In this document: positions 39,971 through 48,859 of the stretch, in pieces
How the letters are laid out: each line of letters opens with the position of its first letter
Numbering within the stretch: position 1 is the stretch's first letter
Assembly: GCA_035552275.1 (NCBI GenBank)
Contig: DASZLR010000065.1
Location: 8,713-72,712 of the forward strand
DNA length: 64,000 bases
Reading direction: 5' to 3'
From: DASVLX01 sp035552275
GTDB lineage: Bacteria; Actinomycetota; Actinomycetes; Mycobacteriales; Pseudonocardiaceae
Notes under the pieces: generated by a model
What the model saw: the letters and a program-made list of their open reading frames with translations, nothing else
What the model was told of the DNA's origin: nothing
Databases searched by the model: none
Program-made: the position numbers and the translations under genes

Positions 39971-41724
39971 GCACGACGGCCGAAACCAGGCCGGACAACG
40001 CCCGGGAGATCCGCCCGTTGCGGATCGGCAACGCGTCCGGCTTCTACGGCGACCGGTTCGCCGCGATGCGGGAGATGCTCACCGGCGGTCCGCTGGACGT
40101 GCTCACCGGCGACTACCTGGCCGAGCTGACCATGCTGATTCTCGGTCGCCAGCGGCTGGCCGACCCGAAGGCCGGCTACGCCAGGACATTCCTCAAGCAG
40201 CTGGAGGAATGTCTTGGCCTCGCAACGGATCACGGCGTGCGGATCGTCAGCAACGCCGGCGGCCTGAACCCGGCCGGGCTGGCCGAGGCCGTGAGCGCGC
40301 TGGCCGACCGGCTCGGCTTGGCCGTCCGGGTCGGCTACGTGACCGGCGACGACCTGCGCGACCGGGCCGGCGAGCTGGGCTGGCCGGAGGCGTTGACCGC
40401 GAACGCCTACCTCGGCGGCTGGGGCATCGCGGAATGCCTGCGTGCCGACGCCGATGTGGTGATCACCGGTCGAGTCACCGACGCCTCGCTGGTGGTCGGC
40501 CCGGCGGCGGCGCACTTCGGTTGGCGGCGCGCGGATTTCGACGCGCTGGCCGGGGCGACGGTGGCCGGGCACGTGCTCGAGTGCGGCGCGCAGGCCACCG
40601 GCGGCAACTTCTCCTTCTTCACCGAGTTGGGCGACCTCGGCCGTCCCGGCTTCCCGATCGCCGAGGTGCACGCCGACGGTTCCGCGGTGATCACCAAGCA
40701 TCCGGACACCGGCGGCGCGGTGAGCGTGGAAACCGTGACCGCGCAACTGTTGTACGAGATCGGCGGCCCGGCCTACTTCGGCCCGGACGTGACCGCCCGA
40801 TTCGACACCCTCACCCTGGCCGCCGACGGACCGGACCGAGTGCGGATCGCCGGCGTCCGCGGCGAGTCGCCGCCCAATTGCCTCAAGGTCGCCGTCAACA
40901 CCCTCGATGGCTTCCGCAACAGCGTCACCTTCGTCCTCTGTGGACTCGACATCGAGGCCAAAGCCGAGCTGGTACGCGGTCAGCTCGGCGGCGAGGACGT
41001 CACCTGGACGCTGGCCAGGGTCGACCGTCCGGACGCGGACACCGAGGAGACCGCGAGCGCCCTGCTGCACGCCACCGTCCGGACGCCCGACGCCCAGCGG
41101 GCCAAGGCCTTCGCCCGATCCTGCGTCGAGCTGGCGCTGTCCTCGGTTCCCGGCTTCACCATGACCGCGCCGCCGGCCGACGGTGCCCCGGTGGGCGTCT
41201 ACCACGACGGATTCGTGTCGCCGGCCGGCGTCCGCCAGGTCGCGGTGCTGCCCGATGGCGCGGAGGTGGAGATCCCGGCCACCCTGTCGAACCAGCCGAC
41301 CTGGCTGATGGTGGGCAACGACACACCCGAACCGCTGCCCGACGGCCCGACCCGCCGAGTGCCGCTGGGCACGGTGTTCGGCGCCCGGTCGGGCGACAAG
41401 GGCGGCAACGCCAACCTCGGCGTGTGGGCCCACGGCGACAGCACCGGCAGCACCGACAGCACCGACAGGGGCTACCGGTGGCTGGCCGCCGAACTGACCG
41501 TCGACCGACTGCGCGAGCTGCTGCCCGAGGCCCGCGACCTGGACATCGAGCGGTACGAGTTCGCCAACCTGCGCGCGGTGAATTTCGTGCTGCGTGGCCT
41601 GCTCGGCCAGGGTGTCGCGGCGTCCACCCGGTTCGATCCGCAGGCCAAGGCGCTCGGCGAGTGGTTTCGCTCCCGGCTGGCCGATATTCCGGAGTCACTG
41701 CTCCCGCCGGAGTCGCCGCTGTGA
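39967..41724 (+). CDS. AtuA-family protein (DUF1446), acyclic terpene utilisation type
   Basis: A 585-residue protein whose N-terminal 460 residues match the DUF1446/AtuA family: LRIGNASGFYGDRFAAMREM, TGDYLAELTMLILGRQRL, RIVSNAGGLNPAGLAEAVSA, TGRVTDASLVVGPAAAHFGW and LECGAQATGGNFSFF. A C-terminal AtuA_C-like domain (VPLGTVFGARSGDKGGNANLGV to the end) follows, fused here as in many actinobacteria but separate in Pseudomonas. AtuA is required for growth on citronellol/geraniol, but its reaction is unknown. It is coupled upstream to TetR and downstream (GTGA) to the carboxyltransferase gene. Confidence 0.93.
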   Translation: MSTTAETRPDNAREIRPLRIGNASGFYGDRFAAMREMLTGGPLDVLTGDYLAELTMLILGRQRLADPKAGYARTFLKQLEECLGLATDHGVRIVSNAGGLNPAGLAEAVSALADRLGLAVRVGYVTGDDLRDRAGELGWPEALTANAYLGGWGIAECLRADADVVITGRVTDASLVVGPAAAHFGWRRADFDALAGATVAGHVLECGAQATGGNFSFFTELGDLGRPGFPIAEVHADGSAVITKHPDTGGAVSVETVTAQLLYEIGGPAYFGPDVTARFDTLTLAADGPDRVRIAGVRGESPPNCLKVAVNTLDGFRNSVTFVLCGLDIEAKAELVRGQLGGEDVTWTLARVDRPDADTEETASALLHATVRTPDAQRAKAFARSCVELALSSVPGFTMTAPPADGAPVGVYHDGFVSPAGVRQVAVLPDGAEVEIPATLSNQPTWLMVGNDTPEPLPDGPTRRVPLGTVFGARSGDKGGNANLGVWAHGDSTGSTDSTDRGYRWLAAELTVDRLRELLPEARDLDIERYEFANLRAVNFVLRGLLGQGVAASTRFDPQAKALGEWFRSRLADIPESLLPPESPL

Positions 41725-43319
41725 CCATCCTTCGATCCACTGTGGACACTTCATCGCCCGGCTGTCAGGAGAACCGGGCGGCGATGCTGGCGCTGCTCGC
41801 CGATCTCGCCGAGGAACACGCCAAGTCCCTGGCCGGCGGCGGCCCGAAGTACGTCGACCGGCACCACGACCGGGGCAAACTGCTGGCCAGGGAACGGATT
41901 GAGCTGCTGCTGGATCCGGACAGCGCGTTCCTGGAGCTGTCGCCGCTGGCCGCCTGGGGCACCGAGTTCCCGGTCGGCGCGAGCGTGGTGGCCGGGATCG
42001 GCGTGATCGAGGGTGTCGAATGCCTGGTGGTCGCCAACGATCCGACCGTGCGCGGCGGCGCGAGCAACCCGTGGACGCTGCGGAAAAGCTTCCGCGCCAG
42101 TGATATCGCCGCGCAGAACCAGTTGCCGCTGGTGCAGCTGGTCGAGTCCGGCGGGGCCGACCTGAACAGCCAGGGCGACATCTTCATCCCCGGCGGCCGG
42201 ATGTTCCGCGACCTCACCCGGTCCTCGGCGCGCCGGGTGCCGACCATCGCCCTGGTGTTCGGCAACTCCACGGCCGGCGGCGCGTACCTGCCGGGCATGT
42301 CCGACCACGTGGTCATGGTCAAACAGCGGGCCAAGGTGTTCCTGGCCGGCCCGCCGCTGGTGAAGATGGCCACCGGCGAGGACGCCGACGACGAGGAACT
42401 CGGCGGCGCGGAGATGCATGCCCAGGTCTCCGGTCTGGCCGATTATCTGGCCGAGGACGAGCGGGACGCGCTGCGCATCGGCCGCCGGATCGTGGCGAAC
42501 CTCAACTGGCGCAAGGCGGGCCCGCCGCCGGCCGCCGACTACGCCGAACCCCGCTACCCGGCCGACGATCTGCTCGGCCTGGTGCCCACCGACGCCCGGG
42601 TGCCGTTCGACCCGCGCGAGGTGATCGCCCGGATCGCGGACGGCTCGGTGTTCGACGAGTTCAAACCCTGGTACGGCACCAGCCTGGTGACCGGCTGGGC
42701 GTCGATCCACGGCTACCGGATCGGCGTGCTGGCCAACGCCCGCGGGGTGCTGTTCAGCGAAGAGGCGCGGAAGGCGGCGCAGTTCATCCAACTCGCCAAC
42801 CAACGCGACATCCCGCTGCTGTTCCTGCAGAACACCACCGGCTACATGGTGGGCAAGGACTACGAGCGGGCCGGCATCATCAAGCACGGCGCGCTGATGA
42901 TCAACGCGGTGTCCAACAGCCGGGTGCCGCACTTCACCGTCGTGCTCGGCGCCTCCTACGGCGCCGGCAACTACGGAATGTGCGGCCGCGCCTACGATCC
43001 CCGCTTCCTGTTCAGCTGGCCGAACGCCAAGTCCGCGGTGATGGGGCCGGCGCAGCTGGCCGGCGTGCTGTCCATTGTGGCCCGTCAGGCGGCGAATGCG
43101 CGCGGCCAGGACTACGACGAGGAGTTCGACGCGCACATGCGGCAGACGGTGGAACAGCAGGTCGAGGCGCAGTCGGTGGCGGCGTACCTGTCCGGCCGGC
43201 TCTACGACGACGGGGTGATCGACCCGCGCGACACCCGGACCGTGCTCGGCATCTGCCTGTCCGTCGCGCACACCGCGCCGGTGCGCGGCGCCGACGGCTA
43301 CGGCGTTTTCCGGATGTGA
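41721..43319 (+). CDS. Acyl-CoA carboxylase, carboxyltransferase (beta) subunit
   Basis: A 532-residue carboxyltransferase of the methylcrotonyl/geranyl-CoA carboxylase class. Landmarks are KYVDRHHDRGKLLARERIEL, ANDPTVRGGASNPWTLRKSF, VQLVESGGADLNSQGDIFIP, GNSTAGGAYLPGMSDHVV (oxyanion region) and the second half VLFSEEARKAAQFIQLANQR, FLQNTTGYMVGKDYERAGII and SYGAGNYGMCGRAYDPRFLF. It carboxylates a beta-methyl-branched enoyl-CoA using biotin carried by the alpha subunit. The GTG start overlaps the AtuA stop. Whether the substrate is 3-methylcrotonyl-CoA or geranyl-CoA cannot be decided by eye. Confidence 0.94.
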   Translation: MTILRSTVDTSSPGCQENRAAMLALLADLAEEHAKSLAGGGPKYVDRHHDRGKLLARERIELLLDPDSAFLELSPLAAWGTEFPVGASVVAGIGVIEGVECLVVANDPTVRGGASNPWTLRKSFRASDIAAQNQLPLVQLVESGGADLNSQGDIFIPGGRMFRDLTRSSARRVPTIALVFGNSTAGGAYLPGMSDHVVMVKQRAKVFLAGPPLVKMATGEDADDEELGGAEMHAQVSGLADYLAEDERDALRIGRRIVANLNWRKAGPPPAADYAEPRYPADDLLGLVPTDARVPFDPREVIARIADGSVFDEFKPWYGTSLVTGWASIHGYRIGVLANARGVLFSEEARKAAQFIQLANQRDIPLLFLQNTTGYMVGKDYERAGIIKHGALMINAVSNSRVPHFTVVLGASYGAGNYGMCGRAYDPRFLFSWPNAKSAVMGPAQLAGVLSIVARQAANARGQDYDEEFDAHMRQTVEQQVEAQSVAAYLSGRLYDDGVIDPRDTRTVLGICLSVAHTAPVRGADGYGVFRM

Positions 43320-43326
43320 CGCGCTG

Positions 43327-45333
43327 ATGATGACGAGGTTGTTGGTCGCGAACCGGGGCGAGATCGCCCGCCGGATCATCCGCACCTGCCGTCGGCTGGG
43401 CGTCTCACCGGCCGTGGTGTTCGCCGATCCGGACGCCGACGCGCCGTTCGTGGCCGAGGCCGATGTCGCGGTGCGGCTGCCGGGCAGCGCGCCGGCCGAC
43501 ACCTACCTGCGGGCCGAGGCCATCGTGGACGCGGCCAAGCGGGTCGGCGCCGACGCCGTGCACCCCGGCTACGGCTTCCTGTCCGAGAACGCCGACTTCG
43601 CCCGTGCCGTGCTGGCCGCCGGCCTGACCTGGGTCGGCCCGGACCCGGACACCATCGAGTCGATGGGGTCGAAGGTCGCCGCCAAGCGGCGGATGGCCGC
43701 GGCCGGCGTTCCGGTGCTGCCCGAACTCGACCCCGACTCCATTGTGGACGAGGATCTTCCGGTGCTGGTCAAGGCGTCCGCCGGCGGTGGCGGGCGGGGC
43801 ATGCGGATCGTGCGCACGCTGGACCGGCTGCCCGCCGAGTTGGCTGCCGCCCGCGCCGAGGCACAGTCGGCATTCGGCGACGGCACGGTGTTCTGCGAGC
43901 CGCTGGTGGGCGCGGCCCGGCACATCGAGGTGCAGGTGCTGGCCGACCGGCACGGCACGGTGTGGACGCTGGGGGAGCGGGAATGCTCGATCCAGCGTCG
44001 CTACCAGAAGATCATCGAGGAGACGCCCAGCCCGGCGGTGGACGCCGAGACGCGGGCGAAGCTGTGCGCTGCCGCGAAAGCCGCGGCCGAAGCCGTCGGC
44101 TATGTCGGCGCGGGCACCGTCGAGTTCGTGCTGACGCCGGACGGTCGGCCGTGCTTTCTGGAGATGAACACCCGGCTGCAGGTGGAGCATCCGGTCACCG
44201 AGTGCGTGTTCGGCGTCGATCTGGTCGGCTGGCAGTTGGCGATCGCGGATGGCGCGCGGCTGCCGCAGAGTCCGCCGAGCCCGCGCGGCCACGCGATCGA
44301 GGCTCGGCTGTACGCGGAGGACCCGGCGCACGACTGGCGGCCCAGCAGCGGAACCGTGTGGCGCTTCGATCTGTCCGATGTGGATGCTCAGTTCGAGGTT
44401 CCGGTCGGCTACGGATTGCGGCTGGACGCGGGCGTCGCGGCCGGGGGAGAGATCAGCACCTTCTACGACTCGATGCTGGCCAAGGTGATCGCATACGGCC
44501 CGGACCGGCTGACGGCCGCTCGCCGACTGGCCCAGGCACTGGCCGGCGCCCGGCTGCACGGCCCCGCCACCAATCGCGACCTGCTGGTGAACGTGCTGCG
44601 GCACCGGGCTTTCCTGGCCGGCGAGACCGACACCGGCTTTCTGGACCGACACGGATTGGCCACCCTGGCCGTGCCGCTGGCCGACGCCGAGGCGGTGCGA
44701 CTGTCCGCACTGGCGGCGGCGCTCGCCGAAGCCCGGCGCCGGGGCGAGAACGCGCCGGTGCAGCGGGGAATCCCGTCCGGTTGGCGAAATCTGCCGTCCG
44801 CGCCACAGCGAGTCGGCTTCCACCGTACCGACAACGCCGGCAACACGGACAACGCCGACGAGCTGATCGAGGTCGACTACGCGCTCGCCACCGACGGCCT
44901 GCGCACCTCGATCGTTCCCGATGTCGCGCTGGTCGGCCACGATCGTGAGCTGGTTGGGTTGGACGTCGGCGGGGTGCGGTACCGGTTCGCGGTGGCCGGT
45001 TACGACACGTCCGCCGGCCGCCGGCTGGTGGTGGATTCGGCGCTGGGCGCGGTGGATCTGTTGGTGCGGCCCAGGTTCGCCGATCCGGCCGAGCGAGCCA
45101 GCGAGGGCGCGACCACCGCGCCGATGCCGGGCACGGTCGTCGCGGTGTCGGTGTCGGTCGGCGATCGGGTCGTCGCCGGGGCCGAGTTGGTGGCGCTGGA
45201 GGCGATGAAGATGCGGCATCCGGTGTTGGCGGCGGTCGCCGGAGTGGTCAGTGAGCTGCCGGTTTGCGAAGGCCAGCAGGTGGACGCCGGTGCGGTGCTC
45301 GCGGTAATCGAGCCAGAGGAGTCACAGCCATGA
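43327..45333 (+). CDS. Acyl-CoA carboxylase, biotin carboxylase/BCCP (alpha) subunit
   Basis: A 668-residue alpha subunit. The biotin carboxylase domain begins RLLVANRGEIARRIIRTCRR, with HPGYGFLSENADFARAV, the ATP-grasp glycine loop VKASAGGGGRGMRIVR, RHIEVQVLADRHGTVW, GERECSIQRRYQKIIEE and FLEMNTRLQVEHPVTE. A middle domain of about 150 residues precedes the C-terminal biotinyl domain with PMPGTVVAVSVSVGDRV and the biotin lysine in LEAMKMRHPV (near residue 626). It partners the beta subunit seven bases upstream and overlaps the dehydrogenase start (ATGA). Confidence 0.96.
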   Translation: MMTRLLVANRGEIARRIIRTCRRLGVSPAVVFADPDADAPFVAEADVAVRLPGSAPADTYLRAEAIVDAAKRVGADAVHPGYGFLSENADFARAVLAAGLTWVGPDPDTIESMGSKVAAKRRMAAAGVPVLPELDPDSIVDEDLPVLVKASAGGGGRGMRIVRTLDRLPAELAAARAEAQSAFGDGTVFCEPLVGAARHIEVQVLADRHGTVWTLGERECSIQRRYQKIIEETPSPAVDAETRAKLCAAAKAAAEAVGYVGAGTVEFVLTPDGRPCFLEMNTRLQVEHPVTECVFGVDLVGWQLAIADGARLPQSPPSPRGHAIEARLYAEDPAHDWRPSSGTVWRFDLSDVDAQFEVPVGYGLRLDAGVAAGGEISTFYDSMLAKVIAYGPDRLTAARRLAQALAGARLHGPATNRDLLVNVLRHRAFLAGETDTGFLDRHGLATLAVPLADAEAVRLSALAAALAEARRRGENAPVQRGIPSGWRNLPSAPQRVGFHRTDNAGNTDNADELIEVDYALATDGLRTSIVPDVALVGHDRELVGLDVGGVRYRFAVAGYDTSAGRRLVVDSALGAVDLLVRPRFADPAERASEGATTAPMPGTVVAVSVSVGDRVVAGAELVALEAMKMRHPVLAAVAGVVSELPVCEGQQVDAGAVLAVIEPEESQP

Positions 45334-46490
45334 ACGGATACACGGAAAGTGCGGAACGGCAGGCGTTGCGGGCGGCGGTGCGCGGGATGGCCAGCCGTTA
45401 CGGCCGGGAGTACATCACGGCCAAGGCGCGGGCCGGCGAGAAGACCACCGAGCTGTGGTCGGAGGCCGGCAAACTCGGCTATCTCGGTGTCGCGGTGCCC
45501 GAGGAATACGGCGGCGGGGGCGGCGGGATCGGCGACCTGGCCGCGGTGTGCGAGGAACTGTCCGTCGCCGGCTGTCCACTGCTGCTGATCGTGGTGTCCC
45601 CGGCGATCTGCGGGACGGTGATCGCCCGGTTCGGCACCGAGGAGCAGAAACAGCGTTGGCTGCCGGGTTTCGCGGACGGCAGCGTGCGGATGGCGTTCGC
45701 GATCACCGAGCCGGAGGCCGGCTCGAACTCGCACAAGCTGGCCACCACCATCCGCCGCGACGGCGACGAGTGGATCCTGTCCGGTGGCAAACACTTCATC
45801 TCGGCGGTGGACGAGGTGGACGCGGTGCTGGTGGTCGCCCGGCATGTGGACGAACAGGGCCGGAAACTGTTGCCGTCGTTGATGATCCTGCCGACCGACG
45901 CGCCGGGCTTCACCTACCACCAGATCGACATGGACATCGTCGCCCCGGAGAAGCAGTTCACGCTGTTCTTCGATGATGTCCGGCTGCCAGCCGATCATCT
46001 GGTCGGCTCGGTGGACGCCGGGCTGGCGCAGGTGTTCGCCGGACTCAACCCGGAGCGGATTCTGGCGGCCTCGTACGCCACCGGCATCGCCCGGCACGTC
46101 CTTGGCCGGGCCGCCGACTACGTCCGCACCCGGGAGGTGTGGGGCACGCCGATCGGCGCGCATCAGGGTTTGGCGCATCCGTTGGCGCACTGCGCGATTC
46201 AGGTCGAGCTGGCCAGGGTGATGACCCAGAAGGCGGCGGCGCTGTATGACGCGGGGCGAGACGACGAGGCCGGCGAGGCGGCGAACATGGCCAAGTACGC
46301 GGCGGCCGAGGCGGCCATCGCCGCGGTGGACCAGGCCATCCAGTCGCACGGTGGCAACGGCCTGGCCTCGGAGTACGGGCTGGCCACGCTGCTGGCGGCC
46401 ACCCGGATCACCAGGGTCGCGCCGGTCAGCCGCGAGATGATCCTCAACTACGTCGCCCAGCACACCCTTGGCCTGCCGCGCTCCTACTGA
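45330..46490 (+). CDS. Acyl-CoA dehydrogenase
   Basis: A 386-residue FAD-dependent acyl-CoA dehydrogenase. Signature motifs are VRMAFAITEPEAGSNSHKLA (signature 1), WILSGGKHFISAVDEVDAVL, the FAD site FTLFFDDVRLPADHLVG, RTREVWGTPIGAHQGLAHPL and QSHGGNGLASEYGLATLLAA (signature 2). No clear Glu in the C-terminal catalytic position is assignable by eye. In the operon it would oxidise the acyl-CoA to the enoyl-CoA that the carboxylase uses. Its final 77 bases recur perfectly at 48766-48842, and a foreign island follows six bases after its stop. Confidence 0.95.
   Translation: MNGYTESAERQALRAAVRGMASRYGREYITAKARAGEKTTELWSEAGKLGYLGVAVPEEYGGGGGGIGDLAAVCEELSVAGCPLLLIVVSPAICGTVIARFGTEEQKQRWLPGFADGSVRMAFAITEPEAGSNSHKLATTIRRDGDEWILSGGKHFISAVDEVDAVLVVARHVDEQGRKLLPSLMILPTDAPGFTYHQIDMDIVAPEKQFTLFFDDVRLPADHLVGSVDAGLAQVFAGLNPERILAASYATGIARHVLGRAADYVRTREVWGTPIGAHQGLAHPLAHCAIQVELARVMTQKAAALYDAGRDDEAGEAANMAKYAAAEAAIAAVDQAIQSHGGNGLASEYGLATLLAATRITRVAPVSREMILNYVAQHTLGLPRSY
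46414..46490 (+). repeat. 77-bp direct repeat, left copy (3' end of the dehydrogenase gene)
   Basis: The last 77 bases of the acyl-CoA dehydrogenase gene, beginning GGGTCGCGCCGGTCAGCCGC and ending with the TGA, are repeated without mismatch at 48766-48842. The two copies are 2,352 bases apart in the same orientation and bracket a lower-GC segment. The left copy belongs to the intact gene. Confidence 0.97.
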
Positions 46491-46496
46491 GGCATG

Positions 46497-46889
46497 TCAG
46501 TGGCTGCTGAAGTTGATGGTCAAGATCGCTACGACCGGATGTGGGTCACCATCGGCGTTCGTGGTGTACTCATCGTGATGCTGGTAGTCGATGCGGGCCA
46601 TCGAGCTAACCTCAAAGTGCACGGTGCGTGACCAACCTGGCCCTTTCGGTCGGCCAGCTCGACCCCGCAGGATGCAGGAATTGGCAGTCATCGGAGGCTT
46701 ACCAGGTGTCTGCGCCAGGTGATCCCACAGTTCCTGCGCCTGCTGGAGACCGACGCGGGTAACCAGTTGTTCCCAATGCCGACGGTACTGACGGTGAACC
46801 AAGACCCGGTAGGTCGGAGCGGCGTCGGGTCGGCCGCCGGGACGACGGGCAGGCTGATAGGGCTGGTAAGCGCTGTCAGCTGTTGCCAT
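46497..46889 (-). CDS. RelE-like toxin of a type II toxin-antitoxin pair (probable)
   Basis: A 130-residue basic protein starting MATADSAYQPYQPARRPGGR. The core YRVLVHRQYRRHWEQLVTRV, QQAQELWDHLAQTPGKPP and the end RTVHFEVSSMARIDYQHHDE resemble RelE/ParE-type folds (helical hairpin, then beta sheet ending in a positively charged strand). ATG at 46889 overlaps the antitoxin gene by 14 bases, the usual order antitoxin then toxin. The target is unknown, most likely ribosome-bound mRNA by family (inference). It lies in the island downstream of the dehydrogenase gene, tail-to-tail with it. Confidence 0.65.
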   Translation of the reverse strand: MATADSAYQPYQPARRPGGRPDAAPTYRVLVHRQYRRHWEQLVTRVGLQQAQELWDHLAQTPGKPPMTANSCILRGRAGRPKGPGWSRTVHFEVSSMARIDYQHHDEYTTNADGDPHPVVAILTINFSSH

Positions 46890-47343
46890 CAGGCCTCTCC
46901 ACCTCGACAAAGTCGTTGGCACCAAGCGGACTTCGCAGTATGGACCGCCGCAACGGATCATCAAGCTGACGTGCGGTGGTTCTCCAAGCGGTGATGCAAT
47001 CGCGCAGGGCGTCGAGGGTGCCGTCAGCATGCGACGCGGTCAGTGCCCGGTGAAGCTCGTCCAAGAATTCCTTGAGCTCATCAGAGTCGAAGACCCTCAA
47101 CCACGCCAGGTCGCCCAGGTCACTTACGGACGGCGCTACCCCCCTGGCCAGCAGCTCCTCCAGACGCAGGTGGGCGGCATTCCACGTTACGAGCTCCTCA
47201 AGCAACTCCAGCTTGCCCTCCGGAAGCATGATTAGGCTCAACCCATCCTTGTCCCGGACGCGCGCTCCACCAGCACGTGCGGCCTTCAGTACCTGTAGGC
47301 GGTTCTGGGCAAGATCGCTCACTTGAAAGATCATGTCAGGCAT
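46876..47343 (-). CDS. Phd-like antitoxin (probable)
   Basis: A 155-residue protein. The start MIFQVSDLAQNRLQVLKAAR, then GGARVRDKDGLSLIMLPE, has the layout of a Phd/YefM N-terminal DNA-binding region (strand, helix, strand with a basic loop). The C-terminal part is helical and acidic (LEELLARGV, WLRVFDSDELKEFLDELHRA), suited to neutralising the toxin encoded immediately downstream. It is longer than typical Phd proteins (about 80 residues). ATG at 47343 or three codons later may be the start. The promoter region is shared with a divergent TPR-like gene. Confidence 0.65.
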   Translation of the reverse strand: MPDMIFQVSDLAQNRLQVLKAARAGGARVRDKDGLSLIMLPEGKLELLEELVTWNAAHLRLEELLARGVAPSVSDLGDLAWLRVFDSDELKEFLDELHRALTASHADGTLDALRDCITAWRTTARQLDDPLRRSILRSPLGANDFVEVERPDGNS

Positions 47344-47429
47344 GACGACCTCCTGTCACCAGTGTAGGTAGAATCGTAGCAAGATGCAAGATAGGATCAA
47401 ATGTAGGATCTTGGCAATAGGAGGCGGCG

Positions 47430-48722
47430 ATGGACCATCCGTTCGATGCGCGCCGAGTGATGCTGTCGGAGCAGGCCATGCCTCACAGCATGTGGCGACC
47501 TGTCAGCCTGATCTCCACGCTCCGTGCTGCTCTGCTGCGGGAGTCCGGCGCGTCGACGCTTGAAGGGGTTCGACGGAAGGCTTGGCTACGGCAAATCGTT
47601 GATGAGCTCACCTCCCGCGGTCTCGATGGTGACAGCGTGGTCAGGTATGGACTCGGTCCAGAGCTGGTGGGATCGATCACCATTCCGCTGTTGCTGGAGT
47701 GTTTCCCGTCTCTGGGTGTCGGCCCTCTGTCCCCAGCGCGTCCTGGTGAACCGGTGGCTAGTTTCTCGCCCGGTGGCGGTGCGTGGAAGCGGATTCTTGC
47801 GCCCGAGATTGAATGCGCTCACGGTCGACCAGGGTCGAATCATCCCCCGGTCAATGAGGTTGTCGGTTTTATGGTCGAAACAACTCGGAAAGTCGTTCCG
47901 TGGTTGATGTCAGCATCACTTGACGATCTCCTTGGTGGTGCATCACCCGAGCCTGAGAGTGTGCGGGCTGCCGCCAATGAAAACCCGCCGGCGGGGGCAG
48001 TTCTAGAATCATATAGGTGGATTGTTGAGAGGTTCGCCGTAACCCATCTTCGGGACTGGTCCACTTCCTCGCTTCATCTGGAATATGGTTGGATTTCGGA
48101 GAAAGAGCTCGCCCCATGCGCGGACGAACTAATGAAGGACCGAGTTGTCTTGCGAAGTGAGCTGACTGAAGAAATCGCGCGTCGGGTCACGTTCGGCCAT
48201 CGGGCAGGATTCGCGATCGGGCCAGTAGGCATGGACAACATGCTGGCGTCGAAGATGCAGCAGCAGGCTACCGAGCTGCTTCGTGGAGGACGATTTCGAG
48301 AATCCGCTACCTTGTTCGAGTTTGCCTTGAGCCAGGATCCGGAGGATCCGGTCGCCCTCAATAACCTTGGCTTCTGTCTAATTCCCGGTGATCCACGCGA
48401 GGCGCTCAAGAAACTTCAACACGCACATAAGTTGGGTTATGTGCCAACGGTGATTAATCTCTACAACAGGTCTCTGTGCCACATTATTGTCGGTGACTAT
48501 CGTGTCGCGCTTAGTCTGATTGGTGACGCTTGGTCTGCCATGGAAGACACCTATGCGACCCTTTGGGTGCTGACTAAGTCTGGACTCGAGATCAAAGAAG
48601 GTCTGAGCTGTCGAAGTTGCCTTGCTCAATTGGCTAAACATGCTGCCGATCAGCTATCCGATACGGATATGGTACAACGATGGACCGATCGACTTGTTGA
48701 AATTGAGTCCTTCAGGGAATGA
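47430..48722 (+). CDS. TPR-like protein of unknown function (island cargo)
   Basis: A 430-residue soluble protein without recognisable catalytic motifs. The N-terminal 260 residues, which include MWRPVSLISTLRAALLRESG and IVDELTSRGLDGDSVVRYGL, match nothing I recognise. From about residue 275 helical repeats appear: MQQQATELLRGGRFRESATL, FEFALSQDPEDPVALNNLG, AHKLGYVPTVINLYNRSLC and GDYRVALSLIGDAWSAMED, in the A-L-x8-A pattern of tetratricopeptide repeats. A strong AGGAGG lies five bases before the ATG. Its composition is clearly less GC-rich than its neighbours (for example many codons ending in T or A), indicating recent acquisition. It is divergent from a toxin-antitoxin pair inside a 2.2-kb island. 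Confidence 0.8.
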   Translation: MDHPFDARRVMLSEQAMPHSMWRPVSLISTLRAALLRESGASTLEGVRRKAWLRQIVDELTSRGLDGDSVVRYGLGPELVGSITIPLLLECFPSLGVGPLSPARPGEPVASFSPGGGAWKRILAPEIECAHGRPGSNHPPVNEVVGFMVETTRKVVPWLMSASLDDLLGGASPEPESVRAAANENPPAGAVLESYRWIVERFAVTHLRDWSTSSLHLEYGWISEKELAPCADELMKDRVVLRSELTEEIARRVTFGHRAGFAIGPVGMDNMLASKMQQQATELLRGGRFRESATLFEFALSQDPEDPVALNNLGFCLIPGDPREALKKLQHAHKLGYVPTVINLYNRSLCHIIVGDYRVALSLIGDAWSAMEDTYATLWVLTKSGLEIKEGLSCRSCLAQLAKHAADQLSDTDMVQRWTDRLVEIESFRE

Positions 48723-48842
48723 GGTGTGGGGCACGCCGATCGGTTGCGCATCAGGGTTTGGCGCGGGGTCGCGCCGGTCAGCCGCGAGATGATCCTCAAC
48801 TACGTCGCCCAGCACACCCTTGGCCTGCCGCGCTCCTACTGA
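48721..48842 (+). pseudogene. Truncated second copy of the dehydrogenase 3' end
   Basis: Bases 48721-48743 equal 46134-46156 of the dehydrogenase gene, 48746-48764 equal 46158-46176 (with C changed to TT between), then the sequence jumps to 46414 and matches the last 77 bases perfectly (48766-48842). So this relic is a dehydrogenase C-terminus with 237 bases deleted. Seventeen bases after its TGA the amidohydrolase begins, which suggests the ancestral operon junction is preserved here. It marks the right edge of the island. Confidence 0.93.
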
Positions 48843-48859
48843 CCGCGTAGTTTTGGATC

